From Aspidapion aeneum (Eukaryota > Arthropoda > Insecta > Coleoptera > Brentidae): a stretch of 64,000 nucleotides of DNA. Positions 10,440 to 22,199 of the stretch are shown here, piece by piece; positions within the stretch are counted from its first letter, which is position 1; the number at the start of each line of letters is the position of its first letter. The stretch spans positions 28,867,351 through 28,931,350 of the forward strand of contig OY755047.1 of the NCBI GenBank assembly GCA_963576565.1, given 5' to 3'. A program made the position numbers and the translations under genes. The notes below the pieces were generated by a model. It ran no database searches. It saw nothing but the letters and a program-made list of their open reading frames with translations, and had not been told where the DNA came from.

Positions 10440-10935
10440 TTTTACGTCCACAAAGGTAATTACTTGTTTAAAGATCTGCCTGCTTGAAATTCACTTTGCT
10501 CCTCTTCATGAAAATCAGAAGTATACTCAGAGTACTGGTTACTGAAATTCCTCTGTAATTGTTGCAATCCAGCTTGTTTCCGTTTTTATGTATTGAGGAT
10601 ATGAATGCAATTTTCCAATCATCAGGTACTGGATGTGCGTTTATGCATTGATTAATTATATATGTGAGAATTTCTAGTAGTTTCTCTGATCCATATTTGA
10701 GCATTTCAGCGCATATTCCCCCAGGTCCACTAGCTTTTCCGGATTTAAGCTTTTTAATACTATTCTTTATCATTTCTTTATCGATGATTACCTCCTCTCC
10801 ATATTGGATCTCGTTTCCTACAACAGTCCCTTGTTCGGGTTTGATAATCAGAATGTTTACTTTTTCTTCTGTTGGGTTTTTTACCGTAGAAATGAATTTC
10901 TATACTTCAGAACTCTGCCTACCTTCTTTTCGGTA
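10440..10935 (-). pseudogene. RTE-like non-LTR retrotransposon, reverse-transcriptase N-terminal fragment
   Basis: The minus-strand frame at 10773-10468 contains IKKLKSGKASGPGGICAEML and a segment beginning VPDDWKIAFISSIHKNGNK and reaching NYRGIS. These are the first conserved blocks of an RTE-type reverse transcriptase. Upstream codons to about 10930 continue the linker with one frameshift or stop. The copy stops near the beginning of the block that would hold the first catalytic Asp, so it is truncated. It is the same family as the relics at 13.9-15.4, 23.9-25.4 and 44.0-44.9 kb. Confidence 0.8.
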
Positions 10936-11339
10936 AATTTACACCAGTTAAAGGACCCAAAGCTTGCTCAATTACAAAGTACTCTGATACATTTATACAC
11001 ACACTCATAATGACCTATTGTGTGAAGTTTTGACAATAATTCCCAACAAAAACAGGAGAATATGTCATTATCAGGGTTCTAAGCATTTATAAAAAGTTTG
11101 TTAGAAGTCTGGAAATACCATATTTCCAAACCAAACCAACGAGGTGCGTGGTTGTTTGCCAAGTTTCATTAACGGCCAATATCTTCAATATAGTCTTTAT
11201 TGAAGCTACGAGTGATTGCAAATAGTACATAACTATTAACTCGATAAAACACCAATAGAAATAGTGTCAACGTATAAATGTAGGTAGGTAGATAAACGAA
11301 AAGTAGAAAAATCTCAGAAAATCATATTAAGAACTGAAA

Positions 11340-12110
11340 TAGCAAGAAATGCTTTCGTGAAAATCAAGAAATACCTCTGGAGCGTGGACAATAATTTCAA
11401 ACTAAGAATAAGAATGCTGCCAGACAATAAAAAGGGTAGAATTAACAGATACAGCACAGCACGCAGCGGGTGGCTTTTAGATAGTTTAAGTTGTGCTACG
11501 TATTTTTACGTAAAACTACACGTTAAGCGCTCTAAGTTTTGTTCCAAATTTGAGTTTAAGTTGAATGTTTTACGTTACCATAACAAGTCTACTAATAGCA
11601 GAGAATATGGAATTCGGCACTGTGTTTTTTTGATGTTACAATTTTGTTTTTTGTCTTTTCAACTACAGTAGGAATATATTTGCAAAGAATCGTTTGTACT
11701 GGAAGCGGAAATTATCGTCTAGGCCTCATTTTTCGATCGGTCAATCAACCAATTCTATTCTTTGGTAACGTTAAGGTGCCCGCAGACTGCCGTAAGCTAA
11801 CGTAAATACGTAAGCTCCTAACGTGACCTTGACGACGGTGTGATGAAGTGCGCTTGCGTAACTGTCAAATCTCATGTTTACGTAAAAATACGTAGCACAA
11901 CTTAAACTATCTTTTGAGAGATGCTATCGTCGAACGCTAAGAATTTCATGGACCAAGTCACGAATCAAGAACTGAAGCAGAGGATTCAAAATAAATAATT
12001 TCGAATCTCTAAAACAAAAAGCTGGAATACTTTGGTCACGTAATGCGAGACCCCAAGCACAAGCTACTACAAAATATAATAAAGAGAAAAATTAAAAGTA
12101 AGTGCGGAAT
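11340..12110 (+). pseudogene. Second-family RTE-like ORF2 C-terminal relic, split by a MITE
   Basis: Before the insert, 11341-11440 reads ARNAFVKIKKYLWSVDNN-like and FKLRIRML-like words. After it, 11920-12100 reads an RRYR-like segment and KLEYFGHVMRDPKHKLLQNI. These match the region downstream of the reverse transcriptase in RTE/CFDP2-like elements, where a conserved F-G-H-V motif lies near the end. Stops and frameshifts are present. The 430-bp MITE at 11481-11910 interrupts it. Confidence 0.7.
11481..11910. mobile_element. 430-bp MITE with long perfect terminal inverted repeats
   Basis: The left end ATAGTTTAAGTTGTGC and its continuation through TACGTATTTTTACG is repeated exactly in reverse at the right end, about 34 bp in all. 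The flanks share CTTTT on both sides, followed by AG/GAG, which suggests an imperfect short target duplication. It sits inside a retroelement relic and encodes nothing. Confidence 0.8.
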
Positions 12111-12405
12111 AACGTTGATTCAACTGTTTAATGTTTAGAGCAGCAGCAAATTAGATTCGCTGTGTCTTAATGACCTTCGCTAGGAGATGAAACCACGGAT
12201 CACCTAGGTGATCCATGATAAAAACTCAAGAAGAAGAATGGCGGCCAACATTTCACCAAAAACATTAATGATTGATGACACTGAAAAGTAAACGGGTTGG
12301 CACTGTAGCACAAGCATAGTTGCGTCTACTTGCATCATGAGTCAGGTTTCTCAAACCACAGGCCGTAGGTGCCAAAGCAAAATCGCTGAGATTTTAGTAG
12401 GCAAG
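12111..12405. other. Non-coding stretch
   Basis: A short palindrome (GGATCACCTAGGTGATCC) lies at about 12197-12214. Nothing else is recognised. Confidence 0.5.
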
Positions 12406-12670
12406 TCTGCCGTGCAAAGCAAACACCTAGTAACTCGAAATTGAGATTTTTATATCATTGAAATCGCCGTAAAAAACGGCGCCAGTCAGTTTTTCTAGAA
12501 TGTGGCTATCTTGAAAAACAAGGAAGTTATGTAGTTAGTATGTAGTTAAATAAACTGTAGTTAGTATGTAGTTAAATAAACTATAGTTAGTATGTAGTTA
12601 AATAAACTTCAAACTCTATTTCCCAAAACACTAGTTTTTGACTTACTAGGTTTCTGCTTTGCACGGCAGA
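12406..12670. mobile_element. 265-bp MITE with internal 26-bp tandem repeat
   Basis: Ends TCTGCCGTGCAAAGCA and the near-perfect inverse TGCTTTGCACGGCAGA continue as AMACCTAGTAA, giving terminal repeats of about 27 bp. Inside, three copies of a 26-bp unit (TATGTAGTTAAATAAACT and eight more bases) lie at about 12538-12608. Confidence 0.7.
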
Positions 12671-13487
12671 AGTGTGCACACACGTAGTTTGATTACTTCT
12701 GAGGAAGAGATTACTACCCAACTCCCTTTTAGTTTTTGAGGTGGTGATCCGTGGTATTACATTAACTTGGTATTTTTTATGTAATGGAAAATAAAGTCTT
12801 CTTGGATATAAAACCTAAGATTTTCTAATACATATCGAAACATCTATAGGTAAAACAAGAAACTTTGAACAAAATTGTTCAGTATTGATCAGTTAATTTG
12901 TTAGGCAAAGAAAGCCGTACACGATCAGATTATTCACTGTTAAAATATAAAATATTTGAAAACCACTTATTTTTAAGAATAATACTTAGGTTTACATTGT
13001 AAAGCTGGTTTGACAACACTGTCGCTTAGAATAAGAGTCTGGTCTCAGAATTTTTTGTCATTTACCTAAAAACTACTGAAGATAATCCATAAGTTTAAAA
13101 AAGTGCGAACGAAAAGTAAAAAAAAAAGTTCAGTTTTTTGATTATTTTTTGTACAAAGTAAAATAAAAATATGATTCTTTTAAACGTCTTCTACATCTAT
13201 CTACTGATTTATTCATTACACAAACTTTGAATTGTGTAACATACAAAAATAAATATTTTTCAAAATTAATTAAAACAAACCAAACTATTAGTTCACATTT
13301 TACAACTCTCAATGATGATTAAACTACAAAATGTAAAGGTAGAACTGATCTAAATAAATAAGGTTGTCGAATCATATTGCTATAAATTTTAATCTTTGGA
13401 AACATTACAAAAGGGTGCTTAAAATAATTTCCCATTTGCATGTTCTATATTTGATGTCAGAAGTGAAGAGGAGATAAGCATTTATTA
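12671..13487. other. AT-rich non-coding stretch
   Basis: I see no gene, RNA or repeat with a partner here. Confidence 0.5.
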
Positions 13488-13747
13488 GGGACTTATTGCA
13501 ATAAGGCCAGGCACTAATTGTGCCGGGCACTATATTGACAGTTTCGCATTATAAAAACAGCTGTCTTCTTTCAAAATTAGGCCTTTGTGTATTATAAGAG
13601 CCGAAATTAATAGTGACGCCATTCTTAATCGAAAATAAATTCGACTTTGGTATGTCAATTTTGAAAGATCAATTGTCAGTTTTCAATGGAAAACTGTCAA
13701 TATAGTGCTCGGCACAATTAGTGCCTGGCCTTATTGCAATAAGTCCC
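13488..13747. mobile_element. Tc1/mariner-like MITE, copy 1
   Basis: Starts GGGACTTATTGCAATAAG and ends with its exact inverse, flanked by TA on both sides. Inverted similarity continues through GGCCAGGCACTAATTGTGC. Copy 2 is at 35930-36236. The TA duplication and the lack of coding content point to a non-autonomous Tc1/mariner-type element. Confidence 0.82.
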
Positions 13748-13859
13748 TATCATCTTACTTAAAATAAATAACCACGTTTATTTTATGCCTCTACTACAAC
13801 ATTTTAAAAGTACTTAATAATAGAATTTGAAAACAAATGAATAAAAATAACAAAATACT

Positions 13860-15410
13860 TCTACTATGTCGGTTTAGAACGTTGTCCTGCACTGTACGAC
13901 GCCTATTCTCCGCCTCCTTTGATCCTGACAATCATCTTCTGTCAGGTTTTTTTGACTCATTGATATTTGGATTGACTGTTGTCATTCTAGTTTAGGACGC
14001 CCTGTTTTTCTGCGCCCTATTGGTTGCCATTCTAGGACCTGCTTTAGTAATCTCTCGTCGTTCATCCGTTTTACATGGCCAAACCATATCAGTTGTCTTT
14101 TAGTGATGTCATCCGTGATGCTTTCCTCAATTCCCATTCTTTCTTTTATGATCTCATTTATTATGTGATCTGTTCTAGATATTCTCATTGATCTTCTTAT
14201 TGCATCCATTTCGACACCTTCTATTTTTGTTTTGTATTTTTCTGTTACGCGACAATTGTTTCATATATGTTAAATTTTACATTTTTTTTATCTCTCAAGT
14301 GAAGACATCCACAGACCCTTTTTTGCTATTACTATTCTTTTTTCCAGTTGTTTAGAGTCTGTTCCTGTCTTATCAAATGTAACACCCAAGTATACATATT
14401 TATTGCATGGGGATATTGTTTGTCCAGTGTTTAGTTCTAAATCATTTGATTCGTTTCCAATACATAAGTACTGTGTCTTGTCCACGTTCACTGTTAATCC
14501 CTTTTGGTATTCTTCCGTTCATTTCTCATCATATATTCCATGTCTTATTTATCATTAGCTACAATTACTTGATCGTCAGCAAAATGTAGTGTTTATATGG
14601 TAAATCGGTCGTTAAGTTGTATTTCCATGCCGTGTACGTTACGTTTCCAGTTTTTAAGAGCTACTGCAATATATATTTTATAAAGAGTTGGAGAGATACA
14701 ACATCCCTGTCTTAAGCCTTTCGTTACCAGGAATTCTTTTGAAAGTCGATTTTCAATTTTAGTTTTAGATTTTGACCCTTTGTATAGTTCTTTTATCGCT
14801 TTTATGTATGTATGATTGATATTCGTTTGCTCTATCACTGTCCATAATTTTTCTACCAGAACGGTATCATATGCTTTTGTAGGTGTACACATTTCTGGCA
14901 CTCCTTCTCAATAACTTGTTTAAGACAAAAAACATTATTACTACAAGATCTGCCTGCACGAAACCCACTTTGTTCTTCTTCTTCTTCTTCTTCTTATTCA
15001 TGAAAATCAATCTCTATTAGATCTCTAAGAATCCAACCGTACAATCTACTTAGAGTACTGGTTACTGAAATTCCTCTGTAATTGTTGCAATCCAGCTTGT
15101 TTCCTTTTCTATATATTGAGGCTATGATTGCAATTTTCCAATCACTGGATTGATTGATAATATATATAAGATTTTCTAGTAGTTTTTATGATTCATATTC
15201 TTCATCATTTTTTTTTCGATGATTACATCTTCTCCATGTACTTCTGTCTCTGCTCGGAGAGGCTGACAGATATTCGGGTCTCGTTTCCTGCAGCAGTCCC
15301 TTGTAGTGTTGTGTCCATTGTTCTGGTTTGCTTTTTCTTTTGTTGGGTTTTTTACTCGAGAAATATAATACTTCAGAACTCTGCCTATATAACAACAACC
15401 AAATATACAA
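13860..15410 (-). pseudogene. RTE-like non-LTR retrotransposon ORF2 relic
   Basis: Read on the minus strand from 15410 down, the copy holds a broken linker, reverse-transcriptase blocks at 14901-14593 (KAYDTV near residue 8, GLRQGCCISPTLY near residue 63), the catalytic FADD word at about 14585-14560, a YLGVTFDKTG segment at 14491-14288, and the C-terminal RQLIWFGHVKRMNDERL segment at 14209-13982. The 3' end near 13863 reads CTAAACCGACATAGTAG, like the tail of the copy ending near 29735. Frameshifts, stops and a (TTC)n expansion at 14973-14996 show it is dead. Confidence 0.85.
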
Positions 15411-15667
15411 CCTTAATTCGTTTTCGTAACAGAAGCTTTCAATTGATTTTAGAATTGATACAACTTAATGTAACCACACTTTATTTTTTAATAATGTACA
15501 GCGTGAAAGTTTTACATTCATAAATTAAAATTAGTCTGATTTATTTTCTGATATTAAGTAGTCCAGCTGCAAATTTGTCGGTATAATAAAGTATTGAAAG
15601 GACCCATATTGGGCGCAAATATTTAAGCAGTTATTTAAAAAAAAAAATAACCAACAAAATACTACAA
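15411..15667. other. Non-coding stretch
   Basis: Spacer between a retroelement relic and a possible MITE; nothing recognised. Confidence 0.4.
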
Positions 15668-16018
15668 GCCAGTTTTCCACCAAACCAACAAAACAGCAAC
15701 TCGAGTTTTTACTGAAACGAGTTGCCGAATTTGGAAACATTTCGGCAACTCGACAAGTCCCGACTCGGAGCGAAAAGATTAAAAGGTTTTCTGGTTGTGT
15801 TGCGGTTTTTAACAACACAGTTTGTTTAGTGGAAACATACAAAAGACTCTTTTTAATTCCGTCATTCCTCTTGTATCAATTTTTGAACATAGTTGCCATT
15901 CTCAAACTTCACTGTATCTTTAGTAGAAACAGGTAATAACAAACCGAAAATAAAATCAAAGACAGCAACTAGTTTGTGTTAAAAACAAAAACAGCAACCA
16001 AAATAGTGGAAAACCGGC
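15668..16018. mobile_element. Possible MITE (GCCRGTTTTCCAC termini)
   Basis: GCCAGTTTTCCAC at 15668 has an inverted match GTGGAAAACCGGC ending at 16018, with one mismatch. Just inside, ACAGCAAC words occur near both ends. The minus-strand frame at 15531-15842 crosses its boundary and is not a gene. Confidence 0.5.
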
Positions 16019-16139
16019 TTAGCAAAAAATCTTAAATACAAATTCGATGATGGACGAACAGCTTTAAGTTAAATTTATAATCGCAAGGAAATTACGTAAC
16101 TGTATTCTTTTAGAGTTTAAGACTAGCTTACATAAAACA

Positions 16140-16563
16140 GTCGCCGTCTCTCGCTATAAATATATAAAATGAACAAAGATGAAAAGTGAGATACAAGCAA
16201 CTGAGCTTTTAACGAACAAATCCGTCGAAACAAAGTTAACTGTAATACACGAAACAGCTGAAACTTTCAGGGTTTCAGGTAGAAGGCAGCATGTAACCGA
16301 AAAATCAATAGCTCGGCTGAATCGCCTGAGGGTCTGAGGTGTTTAGTTTAGTAGACACGAAAACCCTTCGAGTCGGCACCGATTAGTTTAAATCCGGGGA
16401 ATTTTTCGACAAATTCTGTGATAAGGTAATCACTATGATTCGTGAAAATCATTCGAATAGACGGGCGTCAAATACGGACCATCTCGCGCGCAAAAATGGT
16501 CTGTAGGAACGGCTGAAATTTTCGCCAAAATTTCAAGTTAATGTTAAGAAATTTGTGTCAATA
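16140..16563 (+). promoter_or_regulatory. Candidate promoter and 5' UTR
   Basis: This patch is richer in CpG and GC than its surroundings, with TATAAATA at about 16156 and words such as CTCGCGCG at about 16480. It lies just upstream of a short ATG-started frame that ends in a strong splice donor. The reading is inference from composition and position. Confidence 0.35.
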
Positions 16564-16600
16564 ATGACTTCCACAACGAAACAAGGCAAACTTGTCCAAG
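16564..16600 (+). CDS. Candidate first coding exon, 12 codons plus one base
   Basis: ATG at 16564 follows AATA and opens a frame reading MTSTTKQGKLVQ-like residues (M-T-S-T-T-K-Q-G-K-L-V-Q), ending in phase 1 at a consensus donor (AAG|GTAAGTG). The 5' sequence is the CpG-rich patch 16140-16563. Phase 1 is what the first confirmed C3G exon (61749) needs, so this could be a distal alternative C3G start, but it could equally belong to another gene or be chance. No partner exon is seen nearby. Confidence 0.35.
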
Positions 16601-18690
16601 GTAAGTGTTTTGCTAAAATATAAATTTTTATTGCAGTTTTTCTTTTGTTTGTAGAATATGTTGTACGTAATATAACTAATCAGATAGATAAGCTATTTCA
16701 AGTAGTTGATAACGTTTTAGAAAATTTAACATATTATTAAAGCTAATATTGCATAAATTTGATTGCTACTAATTTGAAAAATTATTAGATAATTTCTAAT
16801 GCTGAAACTAATCGTAATGTAGCTAATATTGTAGCTAGATTCTTAACTCATTGACTAGGCTGTATTGGATTTTCTTGAATTGAACTCATGGGTAAGTAGC
16901 TTAAATATTGTTGTTTAAAAATCTTGGATAAGCAGAATCAAAATATTGTTTATATCATTAACTCTAGCTTCAGATACCTTTAGCTTAGCATCACTAAAAA
17001 CATAATTGCCATGAGTGCCTATTAAGTTAGAATATTTATAAAATTGGTATCTCCAGAGTCAATATTTTCTATTATTAAAGGAAAATTGACACTTGAGTTA
17101 TTTAACTTTATAAAGTTTGAAAGAATTAAGAAATTTCCAACCTAATATTCAAAAAATTTATTGTTCTGTCGACATCTCATAATGACTTTCGTTTTTGCTT
17201 GTTAAAGATGAAGTAGAGTTTGTAGAATTTTTGGAAAGTAGTAAGTTTTCAAGTAAATCAGGGTCTGTAGAAAGTAGGTTTTAAAGTTCGATAAAATCCA
17301 GGAAATTGTAGGATGGAAAACCGTATATGCAGCCGGGAAATTCCTCGAATATAGGCCAGCAAGCGCCAGTAAGCATCCACAGAATTTATGATTGTAAGCA
17401 ATCCAGAACAATGATAATATAATATGTTAACTTTTTTCAGACATTTGGCCTAATGTATTAGTTATTTAGCTTATTGTAGAATTATCTTTAAGAGAACGTT
17501 GTAATACAAACAAGATACCTCCTTAGCTTGTGGTTCTGCTAAATCGAACTATATATAAGATTAAAAGAATAAAAGTACGAAACAATCTACTACATTAAAA
17601 ACTCCAGTACCCATAAGACCTCTGGCAATTGTCAATGGGTTTCGATACTGCGCATGGAGCAAGATTACGTCTTTAAACGTCCAAAAGCGGTCATTTCTGA
17701 AAACTTGTGACGTCTCTAAACTGACGTGTAAATGGCGTATTTATGACGTTTAAGAGTCACACCCAAAATAACGTTTTTTTTTTCGAAGTTTTCTAGACAT
17801 TAGTAATATCACGTATTTGGGACATATAAAACAGAACACCAGTGACGTTTTTGACTTTTTTAAGACATTAAAAAAGGGGTCTGAATATATGGAAAATTCC
17901 CTGCAGTTGGGAACTTTGAAAGGAACTTGACCTGTACCACACTTGAAACAAGTAAATATTATACTAGCTACAACAAAAACATATGTGGGTCTTAATTTAA
18001 TTTGTATTGGACGTCTCTTACAATGAAGATAAAGAAAAGATGTAAAAAATCGACGTCTTAAAGACATAATTTTTGGTGATTATACCTGCTAAAAAAAACG
18101 TCATTTGGTGACCCTTTGCTACCCGGGTTTCTGCAGAGATCAGGCTAACTAACCAATATTACAAAAGTGCGAACAACATTGTTTCGAATGTCCCAACCCT
18201 TTACAATTAGCACAAAATTGCTACAATACAGAAATCGGATATTTATGGAAATCACAAACGATCTAGGTATAGGTACATACAAGGTCTTTTGTGTGTAGAA
18301 TATGTATACTTACTTACGATCACTGGAAAAATGCCCTTAAAGAGTAATACCGTTTTGATTGTTGTTTAGCGCAGATTGAGAAGGAAAATGGGCAAGAACG
18401 TAAGCTGAGTACGTAACGATTAACAGCCAATTCCTTTGAGAAAGTTAGTGTACCACTCATGGTCCATTGATACTGTGTTGGTGCTGTAAAATATTTTCCC
18501 AGTGCAGTTTCAAAAGAATACGAAAATGCACTAGAAAATGACCTCTGAGAGCCCGTGCCAAAAAATGTGCACTACGTTCAAAACTGAGTTTGTCAGTTGC
18601 TCAAAAGAATACAAAAAATGCACTAGTGGCGCGCCAGTAGTTCCAAAGTGCCAACTTTTCCCCAGAAGAATTCGCTATAAGAAGATGGTT
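16601..18690. other. Long stretch without a recognised gene
   Basis: From 17650 to 18110 the word GACGT/ACGTC recurs about ten times and the flanks are vaguely inverted, which suggests an old inverted-repeat element. The minus-strand frames at 17202-17411 and 17750-18067 have no recognised content. Confidence 0.45.
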
Positions 18691-19620
18691 TTCTAGATAG
18701 TTTGCTAAGAGATGGATCGAGAACAGTTGAACTATTTCTGATAGAGATCATGCTATATCTGAATAGGTTGAATTATGTGGTGCCCACCTACCAACGTTTT
18801 GTTTATTTTGGAGCAAACTCAATGACCTTTCTGTATATTCATCATATAGTGGGAAAGACGGAGAGATGCAGAGCAGTCTGCTTGCAAGCAGTGCAAAATT
18901 GGAATTACAGGTGTATTAAATTACCTGATCGAAATTGGGACGATTTCCTGAAATGGAAATGAGTTGTTCATACACAATTAAAAAAGTTGCAATATAGTAT
19001 AAATTGCAACAAAAACTAGAAAAATGGAGGTAATATTGAAAATTTGCTGACGGCGAACAGAACCTATAGTGTATTATAAGCAGAACCGACAAGTTAAAAA
19101 GAGGTTGTTGCTGCAGCTAACTGTCTCAAAAAATCGAAAGCTCCTGGAATTGACAACATATCCGCTGAGCTAATAAAAAATGGTGGTGAATATTTAGGTC
19201 GACGTATAAATGACCTAATAACAGAAGGAAACAAGAGAAAATTCCTGAGGAGTGGACCCTGGGTGTTATACATCCAATTTACAAAAAAAGTGATAAACTA
19301 AACTACCAAAGCTACCTTGGGATAAAACTGCTAAATGTAGTTTATAGGGTATTGGCAGTAGTTACTTCTACAGGTTATTGGAATATTCAGAGCTGGCTAT
19401 CGGATAATCCGCCCCAACAGATCTACCTCAGATCAAATATTTGCTGTGAGGCGAATTCTAAACAACTTAAATATACTGTAAAACGAGGTACCACAGTTTT
19501 AGGTAACTGCACAAGAATAAAACCTCTTAATATCAGATGTTTTATCCCCATGATAAATACTAATCAGGCTTGGGGAAGACTCTGATGATTCTGAAGACGA
19601 TGATGATCAGATTCAGAAAC
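18691..19620 (+). pseudogene. Third-family non-LTR reverse-transcriptase fragment
   Basis: Between about 19095 and 19480 the plus strand, read with frameshifts, gives EVVAAANCLKKSKAPGIDNI-like and SAELIKNGGEYL words, a Y-K-K-S-D-K-L-type segment, and then STSDQIFAVRRILNNL. These are reverse-transcriptase blocks of RTE/CFDP2-type elements. Sequence from 18691 to 19090 may be part of the same relic but is not recognisable. An acidic run (SEDDDD-like) sits at about 19578-19605. Confidence 0.62.
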
Positions 19621-20034
19621 TGAAATGTCTATTGAATAATTGAATTTTAAATAAGTCACCTGACCTGACCTATAGTACAAAAAAAAATCGGCTCTTTTTA
19701 TGGGCAAATTTTTTTTTAAAGAATTCGTATAATAAGGTTTAACACAAACATATGAACCGTAAGTATAATGTATACTTATATACTGGAAAAAATTTTTTTT
19801 ACTGCTTGTAATTCATAATGAAAATAGTTATTTTAAGACTAATTTTATTTTTATGTATCAAACCCTGTTTTGGCCGCATAATACCTAAGCTATTTGCATT
19901 TATATATTTATAACATATATTAAAATCTCAGCCACTGAAAAAAGAGAGGAAACGTGTTTTCCAGCTGTCTCTCTTCCCCATCACATTATACCTGCCATAC
20001 TATTTATAGTAGGAGGGTTGTCCTTTATATTTTG

Positions 20035-20190
20035 AATATAGGAACAGAAGGCGATACTGATCGAATGGAAGAACAACAGGAACAGGAAGGAAAGTAAGAG
20101 GGAGACCACGATAAAGGATAGACGATTTCGAAGATGACATCAAGAATATGGAAATAAGGTGGCGAATAATCATACCAGACAGGGAAGAAT
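20035..20190 (+). pseudogene. Non-LTR ORF2 C-terminal scrap
   Basis: Translation in one plus frame gives GRKVRGRPR, a stop, then RIDDFEDDIKNMEIRW and a final PDREE. This matches the very end of RTE-like ORF2 proteins (G-R-P-R-x-R-W then D-D-I-K and a closing D-R). It is a relic of about 150 bp at the left edge of the repeat-rich zone. Confidence 0.55.
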
Positions 20191-20224
20191 AAAACACAAC
20201 AAAATTTACCCGTCCGATAGTTTT

Positions 20225-20720
20225 TCAAAGTCCATCAAGAAATATCCGAAAAAGCCTCTGTTTTCGTTGAAACACAATATTTTACGCTTACACACAAGAA
20301 AACACATTGAATAAAAAAATGGTATTTCTCTGAACCCTAGATACTCACTTCTTATAAAAAAGCGAACACATATTGAATGTGAAAGAGAAGGACACGTGAT
20401 GACTGTTTTCTTGAACTGAAAGATACTTTCCCAATGTCAAAAGGTCACAATTATTCATTCTTACTTCGAGGGGAAAATTTAATATGAAGACATTCAAAAG
20501 TCCTTCAAAACAAGGTATCATACGACCCAATTTTTCAATTAAAATTATAGGGGTGAAGTTTTCCCCTCGAAGTGGATCCGTCAAGGGATCAGTGATCCAA
20601 TTGAGTCAAAAAGTGTCCCCTTACAAACAAAATTGACGTATCCGAGAGGTCTTCCACGGTCCTTCAAGGAATACCCGAAGAAGCCTCTGCCTGTTAAGTT
20701 TTTGTAATGTGTTTTATGCT
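20225..20720. repeat. Complex ~400-bp tandem family, block 1
   Basis: Words CGAAAAAGCCTCTG, CAAGGGATCAGTGATCC and CCCGAAGAAGCCTCTGCC recur here and again at 22200-23060. Each ~400-bp unit consists of two related halves (ending AAGCCTCTGTTTTC and AAGCCTCTGCC). No coding content. Confidence 0.65.
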
Positions 20721-20891
20721 AATACACACACAAGAAACAACATTGAATGAAAAAATAGTAAATCTCTGAACTTTATAAACTCTCTTCTTAAAAAAATTGT
20801 CGACAAACCTCTTACTCCAATACAATAAGGCAAATACAAATTTACCGTATCAAGTCGAATTGACCTGTCCAGTCGATGTGGACCCGCGGCC

Positions 20892-21003
20892 GTACTTTCG
20901 ATCTTTTGTACTTTCGACCTTTTGTACTTTCGACCTTTTGAAAATTCGACCTTTTGTTTTTTGATCTTTTGTACTTTCGACATTTTGTACTTTCGACCTT
21001 TTA
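20892..21003. repeat. 16-bp minisatellite (GTACTTTCGACCTTTT), array 1
   Basis: Seven to eight imperfect copies end in AACCGCCGCTCTTT. The same unit and a similar GC-rich terminus (TTCGCCGCCCGCTTTTT) form array 2 at 28267-28392. The minus-strand frame across it (lysine-rich KRSKVQKIE-type repeats) is a translation of the repeat, not a gene. Confidence 0.85.
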
Positions 21004-21084
21004 ACCGCCGCTCTTTATTATCCACCGAAAAGCTAATAAGACACAAAATTGATTAGTTTGGATTGATCTTAAATAATTTCTTTA

Positions 21085-21810
21085 AATTAAGAACACCACT
21101 GGAGCGGTAAATATAAAATAACTGGCACTTTGTTATACACTGTTTGGAAGGAAATTTTATTGGCTATGACGAAGTATAGAACACATTTATTGATAAAGAG
21201 CTTGGTTTTTAAGAAAATTGAATAAAACCTATAAAAAACATGTTTTTTTAAATGATTTGTTGAAATCACCCCCATTGACGGACGTCGCTGGAGAGTTTGC
21301 TATAAGTAAAACCCCACCGAGTTTCACATTTTTAAAAAGGGAATTTCCCTGCCTACAAAAAAGTGTAGAACAAGTTTTTTCATGTTAAGCTTAGTTTTTG
21401 AGAAAATTAGATAAAACCTGTAACAAAAATGGTTTATTTTCTGTTTTTTCAAAATTAATTTAATTTACGGATGCCCCTGAAGTTTTATTTATACAACCGA
21501 TTTAATGATGATATACGTCATTTTGAAGGAAATTTTATTGAGTATACCAAAATGTAATACATGGGTTTCTGTAGATATTAGTTTAAAAAAAATAAATAAA
21601 TCTTGGAAAAAACATAGGTATTTTTTAAACTTTTTTTTAATTACTTCAATTAACGGACGCCGCTGGAGAGCTTGTTATTAGTCTAACTTTATTAAGTTAT
21701 ACCATGTTGAAAAGGGAATTTTATTGTCTACAATAAAGTATATTATACATTTTTCTCTTAGAAGCTTAGTTTTTACGAAAATTTGAAAAAACCTCACTTT
21801 TAGATTTTGG
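21085..21810. repeat. Satellite-like array, four ~190-bp units
   Basis: The anchor AAGG(G/A)AATTTTATTG or a close variant appears near 21150, 21340, 21525 and 21713, and CGGACG-CGCTGGAGAG near 21283 and 21655 (with a diverged copy near 21470). The period is about 187-190 bp. Units are well diverged from each other. Confidence 0.78.
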
Positions 21811-22199
21811 GGGGTCTGGGGGGGTTTTTAGAAGTTTTCCAGCCATTTAAAAAAAAATATTATGTTATTACTTTTTAATTATACAAACATATATTTTGAA
21901 TGTACACCTGTGACAATTTGGGCTTTCCAGCGGCAATTTAAAATTCCGCCGCCATTTTGGCCGCCATCTTGAATATCTCAGCCCCTGTCAATATTTCGAG
22001 TTGGCAACAGGGATATTCGGATTCAGCGGAGTCAAAATAGGGGGAATTGCCCATTTGCCAAAAAGTAATATAAAATGCTTCTAGAAAGTGGATTTTCCCG
22101 AATCTTGCCTGAACTATGAGGTAAATGTAAAAGTGATGACTGTTTTTGTGAAAACTAAAAGATTCTGTCAAAGGTCACAACTATCTGTTATCTCGAGGG
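21811..22199. other. Spacer between satellite-like blocks
   Basis: Contains a GC-rich patch (21935-21975, CCGCCGCCATTTTGGCCGCC). No gene recognised. Confidence 0.4.

Noticed and set aside
19575..19625. CTGATGA followed by a 7-bp stem and AAAC, a possible second type of hammerhead
   Set aside because: When the stem is formed the required GAAA after stem II is consumed and the cleavage triplet with a matching stem I is absent.
20714..21046. 110-codon minus frame with lysine-rich repeats
   Set aside because: It is a translation of the 16-bp minisatellite and has no start, splice or family support.
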